Positions 18,151 to 27,465 of a stretch of DNA of 64,000 nt are shown here, in pieces; positions within the stretch are counted from its first letter, which is position 1, and each line of letters opens with the position of its first letter. Where the stretch lies: positions 1-64,000 of the forward strand of contig NZ_LT900021.1 in assembly GCF_900198835.1 (NCBI RefSeq). Reading direction: 5' to 3'. The notes under the pieces were generated by a model, which was not told the origin of the DNA, searched no databases, and worked only from the letters and a program-made list of their open reading frames with translations. The position numbers and the translations under genes are program-made. The DNA comes from Thermococcus henrietii (GTDB taxonomy: Archaea > Methanobacteriota_B > Thermococci > Thermococcales > Thermococcaceae).

Positions 18151-18184
18151 TACACTATACAGTCAGTAACTGTCCATTAGTGTA
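18151..18184. promoter_or_regulatory. Inverted repeat upstream of the NhaC gene
   Basis: TACACTA (18151-18157) and ACAGT (18159-18163) are mirrored by ACTGT (18169-18173) and TAGTGTA (18178-18184), an imperfect 34-base dyad. It lies in an AT-rich 287-base gap before the antiporter gene, with several TATA-like sequences nearby, so it may be an operator. The rest of the gap shows no convincing gene; the AGGAGGTGAAAAT just before 18294 is the NhaC ribosome binding site. Confidence 0.5.
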
Positions 18185-18293
18185 CGTGGATTTTTTAGGG
18201 CTGTTCGAGGGGGACGCGAATATTGCCAAAAATTTTCAAGAAAATCTTATATATTACGAAAATCTCCGGCAGATTTAAAAAGGAGGTGAAAAT

Positions 18294-19901
18294 ATGTTGG
18301 ATTTTGGGGTGCTGTCCCTGCTTCCCCCACTGATTGCAATAGTTTTAGCGATATGGACGAAGAGGGTTATCCTTGCCTTGTTTGCCGGCGTCTGGGTTGG
18401 TGGAGTCATGGTTTCTGGTTGGAATCCAATAAGCGGAACCGCCCAGACCCTCGACTGGATTGTTAAGAACGCTACCGACGACTGGAACGTTAAGATTCTT
18501 CTCTTTGACTTCCTGATTGGTGCAGGTGTTGGATTGATATACAAATCGGGGGGTGCTTTTGCGATAGGACGAGCGCTGGCTGACAGGGTCAAAACGAGCA
18601 GGGGAGCAGCCGTGATGGGTTGGCTCCTTGGAGTGCTGATATTCTTCGACGACTACACCAACACCATCATCGTAGGAAACACGATGAGGCCCATAACGGA
18701 CAGGACGAGGGTTTCCAGGGAGATGCTGGCGTACATAGACGACTCCACAGCGGCTCCGGTCGCGGGAATAGCCATAGTCTCGACTTGGATAGGCTACGAG
18801 GTTGGTTTAATCGGTGATGCATTCAGCAAGCTCAACGTGGACTTAACCTCTGTGGGTGGTGCCTACGGTGCCTGGATGCACAGCGTTCCCTACAGGTTCT
18901 ACTCTATACTCGCCATCATCCTCGTGTTCCTCGTGGCTTTCTTCCACAGGCATTATGGTGCCATGCTCAAAGCGGAGATGCGCGCTAGGACGACAGGAAA
19001 GGTCCTCCGCGACGGGGCAAAACCCTTGATGACGACTGAAGTGGACCTCGGAATGCCCAAAGAGAACGGAAGCGTTCACGTCTTCATATGGCCAATACTC
19101 ACCCTGATATTCGTCACGCTCTACGGTATGTGGTACACCGGCGGTGGAAGTGCCGCCTACGCCAAGGGAGGCCTGATGAACGTCCTTGGAAACGCCGACT
19201 CAGCAAAAGCCCTCCTCTGGGGAAGTTTTGCAATGGTGGTTGTGGCCTTCGCTCTCGTAATCGGAATGAGGCAGATGACGATTGAAGAGGCCGAGGATGC
19301 GATAATCCGCGGTATGAAGCAGATGATTATAGCAAACACCATTCTACTCCTCGCGTGGAGCATAAAGAGCGCCACTGACGCCGTCGGCACCGCCCCGTAC
19401 ATAGTGCACATAGCCAAGAGTGCGGGGGTTGGTGGAAGCTGGATTCCGCTCATAGTTTTCCTAATCTCAATGTTCATTTCATTCACAACGGGAACCAGCT
19501 GGGGAACCTTCAGCATAATGCTCCCGATAGCAATTCCGCTCTCCTACGGTGTCACTGGACACATAGGTCCCGACGTCTTCGCCAGCATCGGTGCGGTCTT
19601 TGCCGGCGGTATCTTCGGTGACCACTGTTCCCCGATAAGCGACACCACGATAATGAGTTCAATGTTCAGCGGCTCAGACCACATAGACCACGTTACCACA
19701 CAGATACCCTACGCGGTGACGGCGTCGAGCGTTGGTCTAGTTCTCTACTTGCTCTTTGGAATTGGGCTGAAAGATTGGAAGATTCTCCTGCCGGTAGGCT
19801 TTGTGCTACTCATCGTGGCATGGTACGCCCTCAGCGAGTGGTACGGCAAAAAGTACGGCGTTCCGCATGGCAAGGTGCCGGTGTACGTGGTCGAGGAGTG
19901 A
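18294..19901 (+). CDS. NhaC-family Na+/H+ antiporter
   Basis: The 535-residue membrane protein has about twelve helices and begins MLDFGVLSLLPPLIAIVLAIW. The family segments FFDDYTNTIIVGNTMRPITD and DDSTAAPVAGIAIVSTWIGYE, and GDHCSPISDTTIMSS near the C-terminus, are typical of NhaC-type Na+/H+ (or malate-Na+/lactate) exchangers. It probably couples ion gradients across the cytoplasmic membrane. AGGAGGTGAAAAT precedes the ATG. It is a single gene with a long AT-rich promoter region, ending before RiPP locus B. Confidence 0.92.
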   Translation: MLDFGVLSLLPPLIAIVLAIWTKRVILALFAGVWVGGVMVSGWNPISGTAQTLDWIVKNATDDWNVKILLFDFLIGAGVGLIYKSGGAFAIGRALADRVKTSRGAAVMGWLLGVLIFFDDYTNTIIVGNTMRPITDRTRVSREMLAYIDDSTAAPVAGIAIVSTWIGYEVGLIGDAFSKLNVDLTSVGGAYGAWMHSVPYRFYSILAIILVFLVAFFHRHYGAMLKAEMRARTTGKVLRDGAKPLMTTEVDLGMPKENGSVHVFIWPILTLIFVTLYGMWYTGGGSAAYAKGGLMNVLGNADSAKALLWGSFAMVVVAFALVIGMRQMTIEEAEDAIIRGMKQMIIANTILLLAWSIKSATDAVGTAPYIVHIAKSAGVGGSWIPLIVFLISMFISFTTGTSWGTFSIMLPIAIPLSYGVTGHIGPDVFASIGAVFAGGIFGDHCSPISDTTIMSSMFSGSDHIDHVTTQIPYAVTASSVGLVLYLLFGIGLKDWKILLPVGFVLLIVAWYALSEWYGKKYGVPHGKVPVYVVEE

Positions 19902-19999
19902 ACTCTTCTTTTTTAATTCTTAATCAAATTGGCTTCTACCTGTAGTTTCTAAACCTTTGGTTAATAACATAGAGTTTCTTACTAATTGATAAAGAAAAA

Positions 20000-20009
20000 T
20001 TTATGTATA
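20000..20009 (+). promoter_or_regulatory. Archaeal promoter (TATA box) of RiPP locus B
   Basis: TTTATGTATA preceded by an A-rich BRE-like run (aaagaaaaa) lies about 50 bases before the peptide start. A transcript starting near 20030 would carry a short leader with GGGGGTGGCGAT before the ATG. The preceding bases from 19902 hold only the T-rich end of the NhaC transcript. Confidence 0.6.
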
Positions 20010-20052
20010 CTCTTGGATACAAGTTAATGACAACTCTTGAGGGGGTGGCGAT

Positions 20053-20181
20053 ATGGACCCTAAGTACGTTGTATCGGGTAAGGACTGCAACGTCTGTGCT
20101 CTCTGCGCCCTCTGTCTTTCTGACGGCCCGATTCCAGACTTCGAAGGATTCGGTGTTTACGGTCTCTTTGGCCTCTTCTGA
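20053..20181 (+). CDS. Candidate RiPP precursor peptide B (42 aa, CxxCxxCxxC)
   Basis: The 42-residue peptide begins MDPKYVVSGKD, then has CNVCALCALC (Cys12, Cys15, Cys18, Cys21) and ends in a glycine/phenylalanine-rich tail (FEGFGVYGLFGLF). GGGGGTGGCGAT is its Shine-Dalgarno and a TATA box lies upstream. A radical SAM/SPASM enzyme begins 41 bases after its stop. Four regularly spaced cysteines are consistent with four thioether crosslinks in a sactipeptide-like product, but the spacing also resembles a half-ferredoxin. The core may include the aromatic tail. I do not recognise the family. Confidence 0.72.
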   Translation: MDPKYVVSGKDCNVCALCALCLSDGPIPDFEGFGVYGLFGLF

Positions 20182-20222
20182 GGCCATTACTTTTTTGAAG
20201 TTACCCACTAGGAGGTGAAGGG

Positions 20223-21572
20223 ATGCAGAATGTCATCAAACCTGCCGTGACATTGGAAACCCTCGAGGATAAGTATGTCTTTCTTGCAAAAGAAACCGTG
20301 CTTAGGATTTATCCCCATCTCGCATCCATCCACAGAGGAAACATCAAACGAATCGTGAACCTTGATGCCGCCTATGTTCTCAGGATGTGTGATGGGAAAA
20401 GAAAAGCATCCGAAATCACAGACAGCCTTGCCCATTCTAAGGAAGAGCGTCATAAAATCCTTGAATTTCTCTTAACTGCCGTCAAAAATGGTGATGTGAT
20501 TGTTTCAGATATCCCAATCAATGTCCCAGTTGAGGTGGCTGAGCACGATTACATCCTCCCGTCACATGTAGTCTTTGAACTTACCGAGAACTGCAACCTA
20601 AACTGTGCCCACTGCTATAGAATAAAAGAAAGGGTACCGCTCTACATGCCCTTTGAGGCATTCAAAAAGATAATCGATTTTCTCTCAGGACACCTCCTCG
20701 TTGGCACTGAGCTAACCGGTGGAGAACCGACGCTCCATCCGGACTTCGTGGAAATCGTTAGGTACGCCGCGGAGAGGCTCGAGCTCGTTGGCGTCCTCAC
20801 GAACGGTCTCTACTTTCCTCAGGGGATGATTGAGAAACTCTCATCATACACAGACAAGCTCTTCTTCAGCGTCAGCCTCGATAGCCCAGACCCCACGTTT
20901 CACGACGGATTCAGAGGTTTGAGAGGTGCGTGGAAGAGAACTGTTGAAAACATAAAACGGCTCACCGACGCTGGATTTAATGTGAGGATTGCCATGACCG
21001 TAACGCCGGGGAACATAGAGCACATAGAAAAGGTCGCTGAACTGGCAGTTGAGTTGGGGGCCAAAATGTTCACCTACAGCCCGATGCTTCCCTTTGGCAG
21101 GGCCGATGGATTCACGTGGTCCAACGAAGACCTGTGGCGCCTCAGTAAAATCGACAGAAAAGTTCGCAAAAGATTTTCTAAGATAATACCCGTTGCCCAG
21201 TTTGAGGAATTCGGGAAGAACATTGAAAACTGCGGTGCAGGGTGGAGAAGTTTAACAATAGGCCCCGACCTCTCAGTCAGGATGTGTGTTGTGAGCGACT
21301 CGGCCAGAGATGTTATTGCCAAGATTGACATCAACGATTTGGAAGGCTCCTTTAGGAAGATAACCCCGCATCTTAAATTTCTCCATGGAATAAACGCCCC
21401 TGGTCCTGGAATCTGCGGAAACTGCAAGTTCATTAACTTTTGCACTCCCTGCATCCTGCGCGCACGCTACGTCCTTGAAAAGGGATTCATACCACTCAAA
21501 GGATGCCGATGGGCAAATACCATTGGAGTTAAAGCCCTGAAAAAGTATCTCCGGGTGAGAACCAATGGATGA
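20223..21572 (+). CDS. Radical SAM/SPASM peptide maturase B
   Basis: The 449-residue enzyme has an N-terminal PqqD-like region (residues 1-100, with DGKRKASEITDSLAHS typical of such recognition elements), the radical SAM motif CNLNCAHC (Cys124, Cys128, Cys131), GGEP at 166-169, and a SPASM domain with seven cysteines (337, 355, 398, 401, 407, 410, 428). Its sequence is quite unlike maturase A apart from these hallmarks. The nearest substrate is the tetra-cysteine peptide just upstream. AGGAGGTGAAGGG precedes the ATG. It overlaps the next gene by eight bases. Crosslink chemistry is inferred. Confidence 0.88.
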   Translation: MQNVIKPAVTLETLEDKYVFLAKETVLRIYPHLASIHRGNIKRIVNLDAAYVLRMCDGKRKASEITDSLAHSKEERHKILEFLLTAVKNGDVIVSDIPINVPVEVAEHDYILPSHVVFELTENCNLNCAHCYRIKERVPLYMPFEAFKKIIDFLSGHLLVGTELTGGEPTLHPDFVEIVRYAAERLELVGVLTNGLYFPQGMIEKLSSYTDKLFFSVSLDSPDPTFHDGFRGLRGAWKRTVENIKRLTDAGFNVRIAMTVTPGNIEHIEKVAELAVELGAKMFTYSPMLPFGRADGFTWSNEDLWRLSKIDRKVRKRFSKIIPVAQFEEFGKNIENCGAGWRSLTIGPDLSVRMCVVSDSARDVIAKIDINDLEGSFRKITPHLKFLHGINAPGPGICGNCKFINFCTPCILRARYVLEKGFIPLKGCRWANTIGVKALKKYLRVRTNG

Positions 21573-21996
21573 GAAAACGGTCCTTCTTCTTCTCGGTCTC
21601 TACGGTTACGTTGCCTTCGCCCTCATCCTCCACACCGCAAAGAAAACCCTGCTGGGTGAGCCATCCCACTGGCCAAAGATAAGGAGGTATTTCGATGCAG
21701 TCGTCGGGTTAATCTCAGTCATTTACTCCCTTCAGATAACTCAGAAAGACCTCCGCCTTGTAACGACCCTCTACGGCCTCTCTCTCATGGCAAACTCCGT
21801 TAGGGGTCCCCTCGGGGTGGGCAGGTGGGGAACCGGCTCCAGAAAGGCCTTCAACTACGTGGCAAACTCCTACATAATCCTCTCCCTCTTCCTGATGGCG
21901 CCGGCGGTGAAGAAGCTCACGGGACTCGAGCCGGTTCTCGTCCTAATTCCCCTGTTCCTCGGGACGTACTATGCCATTTGGGGGTGGAGGAGGTGA
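21565..21996 (+). CDS. Small multi-helix membrane protein of RiPP locus B
   Basis: The 143-residue protein has about four predicted helices (starting near residues 7, 42, 65 and 100) and short polar loops. It overlaps the maturase gene upstream and the ATPase gene downstream, so it belongs to the operon. Locus A has no equivalent. It could be an immunity protein, an extra exporter component or a leader-processing factor; no protease motif is seen. Family not recognised. Confidence 0.75.
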   Translation: MDEKTVLLLLGLYGYVAFALILHTAKKTLLGEPSHWPKIRRYFDAVVGLISVIYSLQITQKDLRLVTTLYGLSLMANSVRGPLGVGRWGTGSRKAFNYVANSYIILSLFLMAPAVKKLTGLEPVLVLIPLFLGTYYAIWGWRR

Positions 21997-22685
21997 AGGT
22001 CGTCGAGGTCAGGAACCTCAGGAAATCCCTTGGGGGCAGGGAAGTCCTCCGGGATGTGAACTTTGAAGTGGAGAGAGGCGAAATCCACGGCTTCCTTGGG
22101 CCGAACGGCGCTGGGAAGACAACGACAATCAGGACAATCCTCGGTCTCCTCCACCCGGATTCCGGTGAGGTCAGGGTCTTCGGCGAGAAACCGTCAAGGG
22201 GCATGTTCACCAAAGTTGGAGTCATGTTCGAGTATGAGGTTCTGAACCCCGACTGGACGGTCGAGGAAAACCTGCTCTTCTGTGCTTATTCAAAGGGATT
22301 CGACCGCGACGAAGTCACGAGGGTTCTGAGGGAGGTGCGGTTTGAAGAGGCCCACTGGGGGAAGAGGTTCAAAGAACTCTCCAAGGGCATGCGCAGGAAG
22401 GTTTCCCTCGCCGCTGCCTTGGTGGGCAACCCCGAGCTCCTAATTTTGGACGAGCCCATGAGCGGGCTTGACCCCACCGCGAGGATAGCGATGAGGGAAC
22501 TCCTCACCAACCTGAGGAATACCGGGAAGACGATACTGTTCTCCTCCCACGAACTCGCGGAGGTTCAGAAGGTGGCGAATAGGGCCACCATAATCAAGGA
22601 CGGAAGGACGGTGTCCACTTTTGGGGTGGACAACTCCGTTGACCTCGAAAAGATGTATATCAAACTCGTGGGGGTGGAATTATGA
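21993..22685 (+). CDS. ABC transporter ATP-binding protein (RiPP locus B exporter)
   Basis: The 230-residue ATPase has Walker A GPNGAGKTTT, signature LSKGMRRKVSLA and Walker B LLILDEPMSG, with a SSHEL switch histidine. The GTG at 21993 is preferred: it overlaps the upstream stop by four bases and yields MKVVEVRNLRKSLGG, the usual NBD start; the open frame continues upstream in the wrong phase of the previous gene. It pairs with the next permease for export of, or immunity to, product B. Confidence 0.88.
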   Translation: MKVVEVRNLRKSLGGREVLRDVNFEVERGEIHGFLGPNGAGKTTTIRTILGLLHPDSGEVRVFGEKPSRGMFTKVGVMFEYEVLNPDWTVEENLLFCAYSKGFDRDEVTRVLREVRFEEAHWGKRFKELSKGMRRKVSLAAALVGNPELLILDEPMSGLDPTARIAMRELLTNLRNTGKTILFSSHELAEVQKVANRATIIKDGRTVSTFGVDNSVDLEKMYIKLVGVEL

Positions 22686-23338
22686 ATATCAGAGGGCTCA
22701 TAACCCTCCACTTCAAGACGACCCTCAGGGACTCACTGTTCGGGATAGTCCTGGTTGGACTCCTCGTGTGGGCGTTCTCCTCAAAGAGCGTTCCCAAAGA
22801 GTTCACAGGGCAGGAGAACTTCACGTTCTACACCCTCTTTACGATGATGCTGGTTGGCTACGCGGTCATGGTTGCAATATCGTTCACGAGCATGATAAAA
22901 CGCAAGACCGCTAGGTTCTACCACCTCCTGCTCGTCATGCCTGGCAGACTTCCCAAGCACGTCTTTTTTGAGCTCCTGCCTTCGCTGTTGCTTGGAGAAA
23001 TTGCATCAATAGCCGTAGGACTTGTGATGTACATGAACACAGAAAACGCGTCTCCCACATGGCTCTTCCTGCCCGTTATCGGCAGTTCGCTCTTCGTCTT
23101 TGGACTCTCAATGGTTTCAATGGTGGTGGTGCTCCAAGTTTCAAACGTGAGACTCATCAACATAATCATGTTCATCCTGCTCTTCGTCCTCGCGAGGGTT
23201 CCAAAATACCTTCTCGAACACGGCTACTCCATCTCGGTCGCGACCAACGTTATGATGCTGATAGCCCTGGGCGTTGCAGTACTCGGCCCGTTGGCCCTCT
23301 CCTCGATAAACACCGAGAGGGTCCTCCTCGCGTCGTGA
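22682..23338 (+). CDS. ABC-2 type permease (RiPP locus B exporter)
   Basis: The 218-residue membrane protein has six predicted helices and starts inside the ATPase stop codon (GGGGTGGAATTATG). It resembles the locus A permease in size and position but not obviously in sequence. It is the last gene of the operon; the next gene, pantoate kinase, begins 40 bases later after a short T-rich stretch and has its own context. Confidence 0.82.
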   Translation: MNIRGLITLHFKTTLRDSLFGIVLVGLLVWAFSSKSVPKEFTGQENFTFYTLFTMMLVGYAVMVAISFTSMIKRKTARFYHLLLVMPGRLPKHVFFELLPSLLLGEIASIAVGLVMYMNTENASPTWLFLPVIGSSLFVFGLSMVSMVVVLQVSNVRLINIIMFILLFVLARVPKYLLEHGYSISVATNVMMLIALGVAVLGPLALSSINTERVLLAS

Positions 23339-23378
23339 TGTTTTTAAGCATCTCACTTCTTTTGTTTTGGGTGTCATC

Positions 23379-24281
23379 ATGCTCGTGAGGTCATTCGTTC
23401 CAGCCCATATAACGGCATTCTTCGTGCCCGTTCTCCACGAGGACCCGCTCAAAGCCGGCTCCCTCGGCGCTGGAATCAACCTCGACAAGGGAACAAACGT
23501 CTTCGTGAGCGTAGAGACCGGAACGCTGGAGAGGCACGTCCACATCGCCTTCAACGGCGAGCCCGTGAAGAGGGAAGAGGCTGTAATCAGCTACTCCGTC
23601 GCCGAGAGGCTCGTTCCTTCCGATTTTCTCGGCGAGGTCGAAATCTGGCAGTACTTCGACTTTCCCAACGGCCACGGCTTCGGCAACAGCGCGGGGGGCG
23701 CTCTCGGCACGGCTTTAGCGCTGAGCTACGCCTTCGGGGGGACGTGGCTTAGGGCGTCTCAGATAGCGCATGAAGCCGAGGTAATCCACAGAGGGGGCCT
23801 CGGCGATGTCGTAGCCCAGCTCGCCGGGGGAATTGAAGTCCGCGTTAGAGCCGGCGGGCCCGGAGTTGGCGTCGTTGACAACCTCTTCTTTGAGGACTAC
23901 CGCGTTCTGGTCGTCCCCCTCGGAAAGCTCTCGACCAAAGAGGTTCTTGACGGCGACGTCGTGAGGGCGATAGAAGTCAAGGGGAAGGAAGCTCTGGAGG
24001 AACTCCTGAAGGGGCCAACGCCCGAGAGGCTAATGGTTCTGGCGAGGGCCTTCGCCGAGGGGACGGGCCTGCTCACAGGTGAGCTCCTTGAGCTGGCGGG
24101 GGAACTCGACGGGGTTCTGAAGAACCCGAGCTCGATGATAATGCTCGGGAAGGGCCTCTTCGCGCTCGTTCGGGAGAAGGAGCTTGAAAACGCGAAGGCA
24201 CTCCTTGCCGACCTCGACGTCCCCTACGACGTTGCCGAAATCCACGAGGGGAAGCCGAAGGTCGGGAGGTGGGTGGGCTAA
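23379..24281 (+). CDS. Pantoate kinase (archaeal CoA pathway)
   Basis: The 300-residue GHMP-superfamily kinase phosphorylates pantoate, the archaeal route that replaces the bacterial order of pantothenate synthesis (PoK, TK2141 in T. kodakarensis). The N-terminus MLVRSFVPAHITAFFVP and the nucleotide-binding loop GHGFGNSAGGALGTALALS are diagnostic. GGTGTCATC precedes the ATG. In T. kodakarensis the neighbouring gene is also DNA ligase, so the order is conserved. Its partner phosphopantothenate synthetase is not in this window. Confidence 0.9.
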   Translation: MLVRSFVPAHITAFFVPVLHEDPLKAGSLGAGINLDKGTNVFVSVETGTLERHVHIAFNGEPVKREEAVISYSVAERLVPSDFLGEVEIWQYFDFPNGHGFGNSAGGALGTALALSYAFGGTWLRASQIAHEAEVIHRGGLGDVVAQLAGGIEVRVRAGGPGVGVVDNLFFEDYRVLVVPLGKLSTKEVLDGDVVRAIEVKGKEALEELLKGPTPERLMVLARAFAEGTGLLTGELLELAGELDGVLKNPSSMIMLGKGLFALVREKELENAKALLADLDVPYDVAEIHEGKPKVGRWVG

Positions 24282-24320
24282 CCTTTTATCCCCCTCGCCG
24301 TATTGGTTTCGGTGGTGAGA

Positions 24321-26009
24321 GTGGGTGACATGAAGTACTCCGAGCTGGCCGAACTCTACCGGAGGCTTGAGAAGACCACGCTCAAAACGCTCAAGACGAA
24401 GTTTGTGGCAGACTTCCTCAAGAAAACGCCCGACGATTTGCTCGAGATAGTCCCCTACCTGATTCTCGGCAAGGTCTTCCCCGATTGGGACGAGCGCGAG
24501 CTCGGCGTCGGCGAGAAGCTCCTCATAAGGGCCGTTTCGATGGCGACGGGCGTCCCCGAGAAGGAAATCGAAAACTCGATTAAGGACACCGGCGATTTGG
24601 GCGAGAGCGTGGCTTTAGCCCTTAAGAAGAGAAAACAGAAGAGCTTCTTCAGCCAGCCCCTCACGATAAAGCGCGTTTACAACACCTTCGTCAAGGTTGC
24701 TGAGGCGAGCGGAGAGGGAAGCCAGGACAGGAAGATGAAGTACCTGGCCAACCTTTTCATGGACGCCGGGCCAGAGGAGGGGAAGTACTTGGCAAGAACC
24801 GTCCTTGGGACGATGAGAACCGGCGTCGCCGAGGGAATCCTGCGCGATGCCATAGCAGAAGCTTTCAAGGTGAAGCCTGAGCTGGTAGAGAGGGCATACA
24901 TGCTCACGAGCGACTTTGGCTATGTGACGAAGGTTGCCAAGCTTGAGGGGAACGAGGGGCTCTCGAAGGTGAGCATACAGATTGGGAAGCCGATAAGGCC
25001 GATGCTCGCCCAGAACGCCACCAGCGTCAAGGAAGCCCTGATAGAGATGGGCGGTGAAGCGGCCTTCGAGATTAAGTACGACGGGGCGAGAGTTCAGGTC
25101 CACCGCGACGGGGACAGGGTGATAATCTACTCGAGGAGGCTTGAGAACGTCACCCGCTCGATTCCCGAGATAGTTGAAGCTGTAAAAGCCTCCCTGAAGC
25201 CTTCTAAGGTCATAGTCGAGGGTGAGCTGGTTGCAGTCGGCGAGAACGGTCGTCCAAGACCCTTCCAGTACGTCCTCAGGAGGTTCAGGAGGAAGTACAA
25301 CATCGAGGAGATGATTGAGAAGATTCCGCTCGAGCTCAACCTCTTCGACATCCTCTACGTTGATGGGGAAAGCCTCATCGACACGAAGTTCGCCAAGAGG
25401 AGGAAGAAGCTCGAGGAGAGCGTCGAGGAAAGCGATAAGATAAAGCTCGCCGAACAGCTCGTTACGAAGAAGGTTGAAGAGGCCGAGGAGTTCTACAAAC
25501 GCGCTCTGGAGCTCGGCCACGAGGGGCTAATGGCGAAGAGGCTGGACTCCGTCTACGAGCCCGGAAACCGCGGTAAGAAGTGGCTGAAGATTAAGCCCAC
25601 GATGGAGAACCTTGACCTCGTCATTATCGGGGCGGAGTGGGGCGAGGGAAGGCGCGCACACCTGCTCGGCTCGTTCCTCGTGGGAGCGTACGACCCTGAG
25701 AGCGGTGAGTTCGTCCCGGTGGGCAAGGTTGGAAGCGGTTTCACCGATGAAGATTTGGTCGAGTTCACCAAGATGCTCAAGCCCCTGATTGTCCGCGAAG
25801 AGGGCAAGTTTGTCGAGATTGAGCCCAAGGTCGTCATCGAGGTCACCTACCAGGAGATACAGAAGAGCCCCAAGTACAAGAGCGGTTTCGCGCTCCGCTT
25901 CCCGCGCTACGTTGCTTTGAGGGAAGATAAAAGCCCGGAGGAGGCCGACACCATAGAGAGGGTCGCCCAGCTCTACGAGCTCCAGGAGAGGTTCAAGGCG
26001 AAGAGGTGA
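24321..26009 (+). CDS. lig: ATP-dependent DNA ligase
   Basis: The 562-residue enzyme joins nicked DNA in replication and repair. It has an N-terminal DNA-binding domain, the adenylation motif [10 protein letters not shown] with nucleophile Lys252, motifs [27 protein letters not shown] and KWLKIKP, and a C-terminal OB domain. The length and sequence match T. kodakarensis ligase (TK2140). The GTG at 24321 is chosen because GGTG lies six bases before it and it gives the family length; ATG at 24330 is the alternative. Its last 17 bases overlap the convergent PrsW-like gene. Confidence 0.97.
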   Translation: MGDMKYSELAELYRRLEKTTLKTLKTKFVADFLKKTPDDLLEIVPYLILGKVFPDWDERELGVGEKLLIRAVSMATGVPEKEIENSIKDTGDLGESVALALKKRKQKSFFSQPLTIKRVYNTFVKVAEASGEGSQDRKMKYLANLFMDAGPEEGKYLARTVLGTMRTGVAEGILRDAIAEAFKVKPELVERAYMLTSDFGYVTKVAKLEGNEGLSKVSIQIGKPIRPMLAQNATSVKEALIEMGGEAAFEIKYDGARVQVHRDGDRVIIYSRRLENVTRSIPEIVEAVKASLKPSKVIVEGELVAVGENGRPRPFQYVLRRFRRKYNIEEMIEKIPLELNLFDILYVDGESLIDTKFAKRRKKLEESVEESDKIKLAEQLVTKKVEEAEEFYKRALELGHEGLMAKRLDSVYEPGNRGKKWLKIKPTMENLDLVIIGAEWGEGRRAHLLGSFLVGAYDPESGEFVPVGKVGSGFTDEDLVEFTKMLKPLIVREEGKFVEIEPKVVIEVTYQEIQKSPKYKSGFALRFPRYVALREDKSPEEADTIERVAQLYELQERFKAKR

Positions 26010-26793
26010 GTTCCCAAGAGTTCTCCTCTTCGTTATTTTCCACTCTCTCACCGTTTTCCCAGGTTTCACCGTTCTCCATTGGCGTTTCTTCCCGATATTC
26101 CTCGGCGTCGCTTTCATTCCTCCGGGCAACGGCTTTCCTCGCGTAGCTCACCGCGAATTCGAAGGCACCGTCAACCGAGTTGTGGAGGTACACGAGAACA
26201 ACAACGCTTACGAGGGAAACGACGCCTGCGAGGGCTCCGCTGGTGTACAACAGCAGGAGGGGTGCATCGTAGAGGCTGTGAATGATGGACGCCTTGAGGT
26301 AGCCCCTCGCGAGGGACCCTTTGAGGGCCTCTTCCAGTGCTATCGCTGTCCAGGCAACGTGGAACATGATGACTATCGTCCTGAAGAGGGCGCCAATTAT
26401 GTTCCCCATGGAGACGAGGAGTATGAAGTACATGACCGCCTCTATGAAGCCGAAGGCCAGTGCCGTTTTTATGGTGAGGTGCCACCGGGTCAGTACGCTC
26501 TCGTCCTTTTTGGCGATGAAGGGGATTAGCTTAGCGCCTTCTTCGATGGGGCCCACCACAAGGGCGAGGATTAGGAGGGCCGTGGGAGTACCCCAAAACG
26601 GGTATAAGGCGAGCGCCTCGAGGGTCAGGGCAACCAGAAACGCCAAGATTCCCCAGCCCATAGCCGAGCGGAGTGGTAGGGGGAATATTACCCTGTCCGT
26701 CTCCGCGAGCCAGGACAGCGTTTTGAGAAACACGCTAACCCCAACCGCGAGCGCGATGAGTACGTAGCCCACGACGAGCAGTACCCCAAGCAT
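25993..26793 (-). CDS. PrsW-like intramembrane protease family protein
   Basis: The 266-residue membrane protein has about seven helices and the PrsW-type motifs [30 protein letters not shown] and HSLYDAPL, which bring together the paired glutamates and histidines of this Abi-related family. PrsW members cut membrane anchors in bacteria; the archaeal substrate is unknown. An acidic, low-complexity tail of about 45 residues follows the last helix. GGTGGTTGA precedes the ATG. It is convergent with DNA ligase. Confidence 0.8.
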   Translation of the reverse strand: MLGVLLVVGYVLIALAVGVSVFLKTLSWLAETDRVIFPLPLRSAMGWGILAFLVALTLEALALYPFWGTPTALLILALVVGPIEEGAKLIPFIAKKDESVLTRWHLTIKTALAFGFIEAVMYFILLVSMGNIIGALFRTIVIMFHVAWTAIALEEALKGSLARGYLKASIIHSLYDAPLLLLYTSGALAGVVSLVSVVVLVYLHNSVDGAFEFAVSYARKAVARRNESDAEEYREETPMENGETWENGERVENNEEENSWELTSSP

Positions 26794-26916
26794 TCAACCA
26801 CCGACTAACTTTTGACAGTGGTAACTTAAAGTTTTCGGTTGATTAGTTTATGTCAACTTGACCCCTACTTCCATCACGTTTTTAAGAGACCCTGCCAAAA
26901 CCCACCGGTGGTTTCA

Positions 26917-27465
26917 ATGGGAAAGAAAGATGAGCTCATCGAGGCCTTCTTCAGGGAGGGGGCAATTCTCTTCGGTCACTTCGTCCTGACGTCCGGAAAG
27001 GAGAGCGACTACTACATCAACGTCAAGAAGCTCATCACAAACCCCAAAGTTTTGAAGCTCATCGCCGAGCTAATGAAGGAGAAGGCTGAGGAACTTGGGG
27101 TCGAGTTTGACCGCGTTGCCGGCCCGGAGCTCGGCGCGGTTCCCATAGCAACGGCCCTCTCGCTCGAAACCGGAAAGCCCCTTGTAATCGTCAGGAAGAA
27201 GCCGAAGGGACACGGCACGGGGAGCCAGATTGAGGGCGAAGTGAGGCCGGGGGATAAGGTTCTCCTTGTGGAAGATGTGACAACCACCGGGGGAAGCGTC
27301 CTCCGCTCGGCGAAGGTTCTTGAGAATCAGGGGGCAAAGGTATCCGCGATCCTCGTCGTAGTGGACCGGGAAGAAGGCGCCCGCGAGAACCTCGGAGACT
27401 ACCTCTTTGCACCCCTCGTCACGGTCTCAGAGCTTTTCGCCAGAAGGGACTCCGTGAAGGACTGA
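26917..27465 (+). CDS. pyrE: Orotate phosphoribosyltransferase
   Basis: The 182-residue enzyme makes orotidine 5'-phosphate from orotate and PRPP in pyrimidine synthesis. The type I PRTase motif [13 protein letters not shown] and the catalytic loop [11 protein letters not shown] are clear. The ATG at 26917 is preceded by GGTGGTTTCA; the open frame extends 26 codons upstream but without a ribosome binding site. Its last 39 bases overlap the convergent MinD-like gene. Confidence 0.95.
   Translation: MGKKDELIEAFFREGAILFGHFVLTSGKESDYYINVKKLITNPKVLKLIAELMKEKAEELGVEFDRVAGPELGAVPIATALSLETGKPLVIVRKKPKGHGTGSQIEGEVRPGDKVLLVEDVTTTGGSVLRSAKVLENQGAKVSAILVVVDREEGARENLGDYLFAPLVTVSELFARRDSVKD

Noticed and set aside
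18096-18278. A 60-residue frame before NhaC
   Set aside because: It begins at a TTG with no ribosome binding site in a very AT-rich promoter region and has no plausible domain.
20053-20181. Ferredoxin-like reading of peptide B
   Set aside because: CxxCxxCxxC can bind a 4Fe-4S cluster, but the peptide is only 42 residues, lacks the distal Cys-Pro of ferredoxins and is linked to a SPASM maturase.
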